Below the pieces are notes generated by a model. The model had not been told where the DNA came from, made no database searches, and saw only the letters and a list, made by a program, of their open reading frames with translations. A stretch of 46,604 bases of DNA from Patescibacteria group bacterium. Lineage in GTDB: Bacteria; Patescibacteriota; Gracilibacteria; UM-FILTER-43-11. Of the stretch, positions 24,901 to 32,157 are shown piece after piece. Each line of letters begins with the position of its first letter. Position 1 is the first letter of the stretch. Location of the stretch: positions 1-46,604 of the forward strand of contig JAHJFD010000034.1 in NCBI GenBank assembly GCA_018825145.1. Direction: 5' to 3'. The position numbers were made by a program, and so were the translations under genes.

Positions 24901-27114
24901 ATCGATTGAACTTACTGTGACCGGACTTTTGGCGGCCTGCGTGTTGTAACCGGCAAAATAAGCGGCTCTTTTTAATGAGTAATCCCCCTGATACGAGTAA
25001 ACGTCAGCAGGATTGAAAACCGTTACTTTATATATAGTAGCCGGATTAAAAGGACCGGCGGCTGTAATCGTGACACTCTGATAACCAGGATCAATTACCA
25101 TAGATCCCACAATTGCGACGTCATTAATCTGAAAATCAGCCAGGGTGACATCCCGCTCATCGATGTTTTCGGAAAAGAAAACACGCACCTGAGTACTCGA
25201 GATCGCCTGAGCGGAAGAGATATTGAGAGCGCGGCTTACCGCGAAATCTTTGGCCGCAAGGGTATTCGCCCCACCGTCACTGATTCGGACAATGTAGTGT
25301 GTGTCAGGGTCAAGACGGGCGGCCATAACCACCGCAAGATCGTTTCCGGACATGCCAACGGAAGACACAATCTGCGAAGCAAGCGGCGGTACACCGCTGT
25401 CATAAAGCACACTGACATGCGCCGGCAGAACAGTACTGAAATTCAGGCTGCCAGCGGGAATAATAAAGGCATCTTTCTTGCTGACCTGCACTGTGCCCAC
25501 TGAGTTTACAGAAGTACTGTGTCCAAGTCCCCAGAAGGAAATGGATTTGTAAGTATCGTCAACCGACACGCCCTGCACGTTTGTCAGCCAGGCCGGCGCG
25601 CTCACCGCGAAAGTGAAGTTAGCATTAGCATTATTAAACACAGCGTTTTCCAGGGTCAGAGTCGAACCGGAACCGGAAATGGACTGGTTATAAACACCAA
25701 GCTGACCGTCATCAATCAAAGTGCCGGCATTACCTGCAACGGTAGTATAAAGTCGTCCTACAGGATTGTTTATTATACTTCCAAGTTGAATAGTCTCATC
25801 AAAAGTTAACTGCAGGCGATAAGTACCGCTCACATCGGTAACAGTAGCCCCAATCAAACGTGGTCCGTTCTTCGCTCCGGCAAAAGCCACCCTGTCAACG
25901 CCCAGACCCGCCCCATCCGAATCACGCAGAATCGCGCTCTGACTTACCGCCGAAAGCAGATAAGTATTGTCTTTTAAAAGAGGTGTGGAAACTGAAAGGG
26001 TAACATTAGCCCCTGAAACCGAAGCCACATTATTAATTACGACTGCACCACCGCCCTGAATATTCAAAGCAAAGTCTGATTTAGTGACCGAAGCCGCCTT
26101 AACCGCATGGGTAAAAGTAGCGGTAATCGTATTGTAACCTGTCACCGTGGCACTGCTCATTCCAAAGTCGGAAAGTGCAGAAGTTCCTGTTCCGTAACCG
26201 TGAAAAATCACGTTGGAATAAGCGCTGTCCAGTGTGCCCTGCTGATTGGAAGCAATACTGATAACGGTAGGCCGCATCGTAATCGTATACTCCTGACCAG
26301 GCGTTTGAGCCGCTGTTGTAAGAACCGCGTATTTTTGACTGTAGCCATAGGAAGTTCCCGATTCAACAAGGCTGACAGCCAGATCTGAGCCAAGATTACA
26401 GGCATCTGTACCGCTGTTAAAAGAACCATCTTTACAAACATCATAGTCAACCGTGGTACCGATATTAGAAAGATAGTCGGAAAATTCCACCGCAATGTGC
26501 GTGCTGTCGATAGCCTGGGCATTCAGTGCCTTAAGCTCATTCTGCCCCTGCACCGTAATGGTGCTGGCAGGCATACTGGCTGTCGTCACCGGATCGGAAC
26601 CGTTTAGCAGAGCCAGGTCTTCAAAAGTTACATTAATCACCTGCCCAACCGGCAAAGCGTCATTGAGTTGAGTATTTAATTTGAAAAGGGTTTGGCCAAC
26701 GGTGATGGAAATCGGCGTATTCAGAATAATCGTCACAATCAGCTTGCCGTTCTCCGGCGCGGCCGTCATCTGGAAGGCGGCACTCTGGAACTGGGTGCCG
26801 GCATCAAAGATGATCGGGTTATTCTTAAAAATCAGCGCGTTAACAGGGCTGTATTTAAGGGCAAAAGTAATACTGTCAAAATTCGCCAGATTGGACGCGC
26901 TCTTGATTTCGAGCAGACCTGATTCACCGACACCGCCTGTGTAGTTGGGCATATAAAGGTCGGTCGCTCCGGCCGGGATTCCTGCGTTTGTCAGATCCGC
27001 CATATTCAGGGCCGGATTCGTGTGCACCAGATAAGTCGTGAGAATGGTCATCAGCGCGATGCCGATTCCCATCAGGTACTTATTCCATCGATTTTTTGGA
27101 TTTGGATTTTCCAT
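21955..27114 (-). CDS. Giant multi-Ig surface protein with N-terminal cohesin-like and C-terminal dockerin-like motifs
   Basis: 1719 residues. An N-terminal membrane signal (YLMGIGIALMTILTTYLV) is followed by a cohesin-like region (~50-180), then several SbsA/Big-type Ig repeats (for example STQVRVFFSENIDERDVTLADF and AQTLRINFSGEILESSFTP). Near residue 870 is an IPT/TIG-like domain (ITLLTPSQITNELETNVIISG). After it come at least three cadherin-like repeats marked by V(S/T)D.DG, and two more Ig repeats. Near residue 1660, FADLNGDGKVDFSDFTIFSSVYG is one dockerin-type calcium loop and helix; the usual second half is absent and an Ala/Pro-rich tail follows. Its ATG overlaps the stop of the preceding gene by one base. 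Likely a fibre-like adhesin or scaffold. Confidence 0.75.
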   Translation of the reverse strand: MENPNPKNRWNKYLMGIGIALMTILTTYLVHTNPALNMADLTNAGIPAGATDLYMPNYTGGVGESGLLEIKSASNLANFDSITFALKYSPVNALIFKNNPIIFDAGTQFQSAAFQMTAAPENGKLIVTIILNTPISITVGQTLFKLNTQLNDALPVGQVINVTFEDLALLNGSDPVTTASMPASTITVQGQNELKALNAQAIDSTHIAVEFSDYLSNIGTTVDYDVCKDGSFNSGTDACNLGSDLAVSLVESGTSYGYSQKYAVLTTAAQTPGQEYTITMRPTVISIASNQQGTLDSAYSNVIFHGYGTGTSALSDFGMSSATVTGYNTITATFTHAVKAASVTKSDFALNIQGGGAVVINNVASVSGANVTLSVSTPLLKDNTYLLSAVSQSAILRDSDGAGLGVDRVAFAGAKNGPRLIGATVTDVSGTYRLQLTFDETIQLGSIINNPVGRLYTTVAGNAGTLIDDGQLGVYNQSISGSGSTLTLENAVFNNANANFTFAVSAPAWLTNVQGVSVDDTYKSISFWGLGHSTSVNSVGTVQVSKKDAFIIPAGSLNFSTVLPAHVSVLYDSGVPPLASQIVSSVGMSGNDLAVVMAARLDPDTHYIVRISDGGANTLAAKDFAVSRALNISSAQAISSTQVRVFFSENIDERDVTLADFQINDVAIVGSMVIDPGYQSVTITAAGPFNPATIYKVTVFNPADVYSYQGDYSLKRAAYFAGYNTQAAKSPVTVSSIDVIDAQTLRINFSGEILESSFTPVNHNIFRFTDPLNPAVRTSLVVTGVTKIDSDTYELKTAIQSSALNYFVVFNGVKDSNGLRLGNAKVNNFFGFQLPTASITLLTPSQITNELETNVIISGKNLDVVKEVRVGTEVMTIVSQTATSLTFTVPADFAADLYNVTLIDNADNSLVFTSALLVTLPEQVLTVHSDQSKANPYSVANDGVTKTKLWVLVEDPVGLSSISSVVVNLSQIGGPSTTEMVKDTGTQPQYSQWYTYETTVPATVQTKDAPYLLPVEVRKDSEKFTGTVSIRVSKDVIKSVAPVIDQAYVSPISVSPHSTTPLRISAQVTDQDGASTINSVIADLGALGIGFMPLTAVSEVAEGTELETQYFQSEEFTIPTATGEGNYTITITASDKTGEKSTKTVSLQVSASANGPTISSDLSYISPRKSIPRDGKTAFDINVFVSDADGLAAVQDVTANFGTLGLSPVKLQKDADAGTDGFTAWYKASGLTVPKIAPLGMHDINIVATDKTGGMTSLILQIDVTHKDTLGDAPRVVADRAYTTPRVALNDGQTPITLYAFIQDDDGDVESVIANLSEIGQVGTQTNGTLGGGQAAAPSDGSCPTGSNVLVCMNPSVKEGMNGQWFILPNVTVSTLTTASPNPYQVGVIVTDAGGKTTQGSIPVYVGTGDSISDQQEPPKALAAIPTGETTLEVLFNKEISATTVSASGKGFTVSSESDINEELPVTGATINASGTVVTLTTFSQTPGKRYVLSVSKSVKDIVGRGMTEGASSRLNFNGFKALNKAPVLEYIQASDVNMVELEFRDNLKPSSVRSGMSQTDGSTQFGVSIYESGNTSQKLDVLGVSLLAPGNVLHIKTGPQKSEQKYRITLEGLESYDGTKLPVSLNKGFKGYNLAVAQHKAAANFADLNGDGKVDFSDFTIFSSVYGTIYFGQGENVASAAANAAAQATAANQAGQPPEANPNATVPITSEPAGGEIQ

Positions 27115-30100
27115 TATGGTTTCTTAGTCACTTTATTAAAAAGCAAAATCACGTCTACAAGTGTCACACCTCCCACACCATCAACGTTGGCCGCCAGAAG
27201 CTGGGCGGGAGTAGGACTGGGGTTAATTCCCGTCGCGATCTGAAAAGCCAGAATCACGTCGACCATATTGGTGACTCCATCGCCATTCACGTCTCCTTTG
27301 CCGATCTGGCCGATACGGATCGGGAAGACATAGTTAAGGGTATGATTTGAGGCATCGGAAATACTGAGGATAAGCTTGTAAACTCCGTCAAAAAGATTCT
27401 GGTCGGTTGGAATTTCAATAGGAATATTGTAGGTTTTGTACTGCATCGCGAGCGGTTGCGGCGTAGGTGTAGGCGTTGTACCGTTCGTACCTGATGTACC
27501 GGTTTCACCAGTGCCGGTTCCGTTCGTGCCGGTTCCGTTCGTGCCTGTTCCGGTCGTGCCGGTGCTTCCGGTCGTCCCCTGTTCCACCACTTTGACTTCC
27601 TGAAGGAACGGAGTAGCCGAGAACCAGATGGCCGTGGAATCCTGGTTGATCTGCTGATATGTGCTATATGTGGAATAAACCAGCGATGTGCTGATAGACT
27701 TGATATCATCAACTGTATCCACGTCGGAAATTTTTGTCTGCAAAGTTATGCGTGACCCTTTGGTCACAGAACCTGAACCGATACGGCGGACAAATTCGAT
27801 TACCGGACCTGAATCGACGGTGATAGTCACATAATTACTGTTCACGACTGAACCGTCGGCGTTTTTGTACTTAGCGACAACTGTGGAAGTGCCGCTCTTA
27901 TCCCCCAGCTTGATCAGACCGGAATCAAGCGAAGCCTGATTCAGGTAACCGACCGGCGTGTTCACCCATGTGAATTCGGTGGGCGGAAGGAGCTTGGTAG
28001 CTCCGTTATCGTACTGTGCAATCACCTGAAGCCCGTAAGTTTCACTGGCAGGCAGAGGAATAGCATTATTATAGGTAGGAAGAATCGCCACATTAGATTC
28101 AAGCGCGGTAGTGTCGATATCAATTATTCCGTTCTCATCGATGTCCTGAATATTGTCGCCGTCCGTATCGGAACTCTGGTTGAGTGGCTGCAGAATCAGC
28201 ATGCCCGGATAACCGTTGATCGTGGTCACTTTAACAATTGGCTGAGCCAAAGAATTTGTAAGCGCGGCAATAGTAGTTGCCAGACCGGTACCCGCGCCAT
28301 TCACAATCGCGTTCACCTTGGAAATCTTATTACTATAGGTACCCGCGGGAAGTGTGATGTTTACAGTCTGCCCTTCAATCACAAAAGTCTGTCCGGCCGC
28401 CTCGGGATTATGAATCGCGATAATCACGCTCTTGTGAGCGTTATCCACAGTCAGCGCGGGAAGTTTATCTTCGGTTCCTTTGTCAAAAGTCACTCTTAAT
28501 CCGGAAATTTTGTTAACAGTAATCGATAACGGAACCGATTCAATCGTTCCAATTTCCGCCTCACCGGTGTCGTAACGCGCCGTGATGTTTGTCACGCCGG
28601 GCTTAAGCGCGGTAAGTAAACCTGTGCCATCAACCTTGGCCACTTCCTCATTACTCGAGAACCATTCGATTCCGCTGGCCGCGGTAATATTTTCATATTC
28701 ATTTATTTCATTATTCGCGCCTCCGGCAAAAGCGTTGATCTGTACAGTGTCGGATACATCCAGCACATCACCGGGCTGTCTTCCGACCATCTGCAAAACA
28801 ACTTTCTTTTCGATGACGTCGATTTCAAAAGAAGCTATACAGCCCTGCTTGTCCATGGCGGACAAAATGGAAGTACCGGGACGCTTGGCGTACATAATCG
28901 CCACATGCGAAACATCATCCGATTGTTTTTTAACGGTTGAGGTAAAGGTACCGGGAACATCAGTGAGGACACCTTTGGCAATAGCGCCCAATATAAAGGC
29001 GCCGGCGGTAAAATCACTGACTTTTACTTGAGCAGCCTTACCCGGCGTCATTGCACCGGTTGTCTGAACTGTGGCTGAAATCTGACCCGTTACAGTGCCA
29101 GAGTAAGTTCCTGAAACAGAACCGGAAACAACACCTGTTACAGTGCCACTAAGAGGCATACCCACACCAGCACTTGAACTGTAACTACCACTCCCCTCAA
29201 GAAAACCAGAAAGCGTACCACCTTGCACGGTAACCGGTACCACCTCATCCTCAATCGACACATTGACCGTATAGCTAGCACCACTAATATCATAATCAAT
29301 CGGTATGGTAGCAGTGACCGTACATGTTTCGGTTCCTGATACGTACACAGGCGGATCACCTGTATAGTCCTTATCACAATCCGCAATATTATAGGTTCCC
29401 TTAGTGGAATCAGCCGTTTCTATGGCTGGTGGGATATTAATAGTCGTATCCACAAAATCCGCCGTACCTTTATCTTGTTGTGAAGCCTCAGAAAGGGAAG
29501 TGACTTCTAAAATAGAAGGATGTGATGTGATCCACTGAATTTCGCCGGCGCTGTGACTGGCAAAAACAATGGCACTGTCTCCCTGTAAAACTTCGTTATC
29601 AAGTTTGAGTGGTGTAGTCAGCACCCCCAGACCTTCATTCACTCCGTTCGCCCCTCCCGCGAAACAAGGGGGTCCAACCTGCACGCTGTCCACAATACAA
29701 ACATATCCGTTATTAGGATGAGTACCCATTTCAGTCGCCTGCAATAAGATAATTTCAGGATTAGTTCCATTTGGATAAGCAACAAATGGTGAATCACTGC
29801 CCATTAAATCATTAAATACATAAGCAAAGTTAAGGGCAGTAAGCGCTTCATTTCCGGTGCCTGCACTCCGCACTTTTATTTCGTAAACTCCGTCAGCGTT
29901 ATTCGCGACAATTTTAGCCCGTGCGTCAATTCCGTTAATCGGATCGACACTGACATCCGGTGCCAAACCGATATGAATCTGGAAAGTTTTCGCCCCTGCC
30001 ACAGTCGTAACAGGATAATTCAGATCGATCGAGCTCGTGATACTTCCGAAATCAAAACCGGTCGAAGTGACGGCAAACGTACCAAGATCAGCTGGAGAAA

Positions 30101-30608
30101 TATTTACAAAACCTTCCCCATAGCCACGCAGAATAGAAGTCTTCAGAAAGGAACAGGAAACAGGTTCAATGGTCAGATCCGCCGCAACAGGATTCATTTT
30201 TACACCCGACACTTCGATCTGCACCTTACAGGCAGTACTGAAAGTGTCCGGAAGGATAATCTTGCTGCCGGCAAAAACGGTGCCTGCGGGACAGGGTAAA
30301 ACCGGACTGCTGTCGAAAGTAATGAAAGACCCTTCCAGATCAGAACCGCTTACAATGCCATCAGTATTAGGCGCCACCAGGTCAACAAAAACTGAATTGA
30401 TGGTCACCACGCCATTGACCGGATAGGCAGAACCCTTGGGCGACACGAACTCAGCACTTAAAACGTCAACAGGAGCAAGGCCGTCCAGAATACTGGCGGA
30501 AAGCCTTCCGCTATCATACCGGGTCACATGGTAAGTTACTGCCACAATGCCGATGGCAAACGCCAGTGCAAGAAATGAATTGACTATTTTTTTGATGAGA
30601 TCTTTCAT
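27114..30608 (-). CDS. Large secreted Ig/Big2 protein with C-terminal dockerin
   Basis: 1164 residues with an N-terminal signal anchor (SFLALAFAIGIVAVTY). The first ~450 residues are beta-rich and unassigned. A Ser/Gly/Thr repeat (GTVTGVVSGSVSGTYSG) follows, then a Big2-like domain (residues ~640-720: WFSSNEEVAKVDGTGLLTALKPGVTNITARYD), more Ig-like modules, and a Thr/Gly linker coded by a 15-bp minisatellite. The last ~65 residues are a two-part dockerin: GDVNGDGVTNMVDVILAFQIATG and a second, degenerate copy VDGVGGVTLVDVILLFNK. The dockerin should bind a cohesin-like protein of the operon in a calcium-dependent way; the partner is inferred. Confidence 0.8.
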   Translation of the reverse strand: MKDLIKKIVNSFLALAFAIGIVAVTYHVTRYDSGRLSASILDGLAPVDVLSAEFVSPKGSAYPVNGVVTINSVFVDLVAPNTDGIVSGSDLEGSFITFDSSPVLPCPAGTVFAGSKIILPDTFSTACKVQIEVSGVKMNPVAADLTIEPVSCSFLKTSILRGYGEGFVNISPADLGTFAVTSTGFDFGSITSSIDLNYPVTTVAGAKTFQIHIGLAPDVSVDPINGIDARAKIVANNADGVYEIKVRSAGTGNEALTALNFAYVFNDLMGSDSPFVAYPNGTNPEIILLQATEMGTHPNNGYVCIVDSVQVGPPCFAGGANGVNEGLGVLTTPLKLDNEVLQGDSAIVFASHSAGEIQWITSHPSILEVTSLSEASQQDKGTADFVDTTINIPPAIETADSTKGTYNIADCDKDYTGDPPVYVSGTETCTVTATIPIDYDISGASYTVNVSIEDEVVPVTVQGGTLSGFLEGSGSYSSSAGVGMPLSGTVTGVVSGSVSGTYSGTVTGQISATVQTTGAMTPGKAAQVKVSDFTAGAFILGAIAKGVLTDVPGTFTSTVKKQSDDVSHVAIMYAKRPGTSILSAMDKQGCIASFEIDVIEKKVVLQMVGRQPGDVLDVSDTVQINAFAGGANNEINEYENITAASGIEWFSSNEEVAKVDGTGLLTALKPGVTNITARYDTGEAEIGTIESVPLSITVNKISGLRVTFDKGTEDKLPALTVDNAHKSVIIAIHNPEAAGQTFVIEGQTVNITLPAGTYSNKISKVNAIVNGAGTGLATTIAALTNSLAQPIVKVTTINGYPGMLILQPLNQSSDTDGDNIQDIDENGIIDIDTTALESNVAILPTYNNAIPLPASETYGLQVIAQYDNGATKLLPPTEFTWVNTPVGYLNQASLDSGLIKLGDKSGTSTVVAKYKNADGSVVNSNYVTITVDSGPVIEFVRRIGSGSVTKGSRITLQTKISDVDTVDDIKSISTSLVYSTYSTYQQINQDSTAIWFSATPFLQEVKVVEQGTTGSTGTTGTGTNGTGTNGTGTGETGTSGTNGTTPTPTPQPLAMQYKTYNIPIEIPTDQNLFDGVYKLILSISDASNHTLNYVFPIRIGQIGKGDVNGDGVTNMVDVILAFQIATGINPSPTPAQLLAANVDGVGGVTLVDVILLFNKVTKKP
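27511..27555 (-). repeat. 15-bp minisatellite in the dockerin-protein linker
   Basis: GTGCCGGTTCCGTTC occurs twice in tandem, followed by a third unit with two changes. It encodes Gly/Thr/Asn linker units of five residues and could vary in number by slippage. Confidence 0.75.
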
Positions 30609-30630
30609 TTTGTTTTTTTGATAGTTTTGT

Positions 30631-31638
30631 TTACATCATCAGCATCCCGTTCAGAACCAGGACAATCGCCAGGCTCATCGAGGCGGCTTCCTCAAGCAGA
30701 TGAAAATTGAGGTACCTGACAAGAGGCAGATGATTGAATTTTCTGGACCAATGCTCCATTCTGTTTTTATGAAGCCTTGAAGTCTTAAGCATTTTAATCA
30801 GTTCTCTTTGTACATATTTCCCCCACTCCCTGGCGTTATCTTCAACAATGATGTAACGCATAGTGGCGAAAGTAATCTGCGTCAAAAAGAAGACAGTCAG
30901 CAGTACCGCAAACATTGTGGCGAAGTAAAACACCAGAATCGATCCAAGGATTGCAATTGTAACGGCGGTGTAAACCTGCCTCTGGCTGATATAGTCAGCC
31001 TGCTGTTTCAGATGGATTTTGACAAGGGAATGCAGAAGATAAGCAAGGCTGGCCAGGATCGGCAGATCGACTCCAACCGGCGCTGAAAGCAGGGCGTAAT
31101 TAAAACTGCTGAACTGCCCATGCAGAACCGAAGGTACCTGAGCCGTCAGGTAAAATCCCAAAAGAATCAGCAAAAAAACAAATAGCTGAGCAGCAAAGAG
31201 CCAGGCTCCCCGCGCATGGATTCTTTCGTTCACCGAGTAGAGCACGTCAAGTTCACGCTTACTGTCGCTCATGGTCAGTTCACCGCGGCGAAAACGATCT
31301 ACCAGTTTTCTGTGAAACAAGTGAATCTTCTTTTGTTTAAGCTGAAGGTTCACTGACGGATAGAGCGTGATCAGTTCGACTAGCAAAGCCATCACAATTA
31401 CGGCCGCTATAAGACTGCCGCCAAGCAAACTTGTCAGGCCATTCAGAAAACCGGAGAAAGTATGCAGGAAACCGCCCCAAAAAGAAGACATATCTGTGAG
31501 TCCCATATTCAGAGAAGCGGCCAAATGCCAGCCTGCAAGGCCATTCACCTCGACATAATTAACACCTTGCATGTAAGCCGCGTAAAGACTGACGGCAAAC
31601 AGAATGACACAAGTTAGAATAAGTCCTGTTCGTTTCAC
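30631..31638 (-). CDS. YidC/Oxa1-like polytopic membrane protein
   Basis: 335 residues with about five or six membrane helices. After an N-terminal helix and a loop, the core reads LIAAVIVMALLVELITLYPSV followed by a basic cytoplasmic hairpin (QLKQKKIHLFHRKLVDRF, ELDVLYSVNERI) and ARGAWLFAAQLFVFLLILLGFYL. This order, including the Lys-rich coiled hairpin and the LY...G...Q pattern, resembles YidC/Oxa1 insertases, though it is divergent and has an extra basic C-terminal segment before the last helix. It is the first gene of the cohesin-dockerin operon, so it may help to insert or assemble these surface proteins. It could instead be an unrelated membrane protein of the same layout. Confidence 0.5.
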   Translation of the reverse strand: MKRTGLILTCVILFAVSLYAAYMQGVNYVEVNGLAGWHLAASLNMGLTDMSSFWGGFLHTFSGFLNGLTSLLGGSLIAAVIVMALLVELITLYPSVNLQLKQKKIHLFHRKLVDRFRRGELTMSDSKRELDVLYSVNERIHARGAWLFAAQLFVFLLILLGFYLTAQVPSVLHGQFSSFNYALLSAPVGVDLPILASLAYLLHSLVKIHLKQQADYISQRQVYTAVTIAILGSILVFYFATMFAVLLTVFFLTQITFATMRYIIVEDNAREWGKYVQRELIKMLKTSRLHKNRMEHWSRKFNHLPLVRYLNFHLLEEAASMSLAIVLVLNGMLMM

Positions 31639-31670
31639 GATTGTTTTTTGTTTATTTTTTAAATCTCCAT

Positions 31671-31699
31671 ATTATACCAAATTTGTGTAGCTTCAGCAA
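31671..31699 (-). promoter_or_regulatory. Promoter of the YidC-like/cohesin-dockerin operon
   Basis: TTGCTG (31699-31694), a 17-nt spacer and TATAAT (31676-31671), 32 nt before the ATG at 31638. It is the only strong promoter I see for the six-gene unit. Confidence 0.75.
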
Positions 31700-31945
31700 T
31701 TCACTAACCTTGACCAAATCAAATTTGATGTTTAAACATACATTTTAAAGCGCATTGGACCGAAATTACGACCAAATTTGACAGACTCGTTTTTTATGAA
31801 TCTTATTTTTTGCTTTATTTAGGCCAAAAAAAACAAAACATGAATTTTTTATCGAAGCAAATTCTGCGTTAAAAATCATAATCGTGCACTGTTAAAATTT
31901 TTCACAAACTTACGCTTATCCCACTACCCCTTTTAGGGTCATAAA

Positions 31946-32007
31946 TTCTGATGCACAAAGTTGGTGCAAAATCTGTGCAAAGTTTGCACACAATCTGTGC
32001 ATCAGAA
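31946..32007. promoter_or_regulatory. Nested TGTGCA palindromes, candidate regulator-binding array
   Basis: Outer arms TTCTGATGCACA (31946-31957) and TGTGCATCAGAA (31996-32007) are perfectly complementary. Inside lies TGTGCAAAGTTTGCACA (31974-31990), also palindromic, plus a further GGTGCAAA half-site at 31963. The site is about 85 bp upstream of the -35 of the VirB6-like gene. Confidence 0.7.
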
Positions 32008-32091
32008 AACTGGTAGTCCAGTGGACACGCCAGGGAGCCTGAGAAAAATGTGTGCTTTTATTCTGGTTGTCACGCCCCAAATGATGAATAA

Positions 32092-32120
32092 TTGATTTTT
32101 AAGCTCAAATAAGGTATAAT
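32092..32120 (+). promoter_or_regulatory. Promoter of the VirB6/VirB2-like operon
   Basis: TTGATT (32092-32097), a 17-nt spacer and TATAAT (32115-32120), 38 nt before the ATG. Confidence 0.75.
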
Positions 32121-32130
32121 AGAAAGATTT

Positions 32131-32156
32131 CTAGAACCTATTTACTAGAACCTATT
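32131..32156 (+). repeat. Direct repeat CTAGAACCTATT in the leader
   Basis: Two exact 12-bp copies (32131-32142, 32145-32156) lie just before the ATG at 32158. No SD is seen, so the repeat replaces the usual ribosome site region. Confidence 0.8.
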
Positions 32157-32157
32157 A

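Larger units (their letters stand above)
31639..32157. other. 519-bp AT-rich intergenic region between divergent operons
   Basis: It holds the minus-strand promoter near 31671, the nested palindromes at 31946 and the plus-strand promoter at 32092. Between 31700 and 31945 I see only AT-rich sequence with a repeated (A)CCAAATTTG-like word and no supported gene or RNA. Confidence 0.7.
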
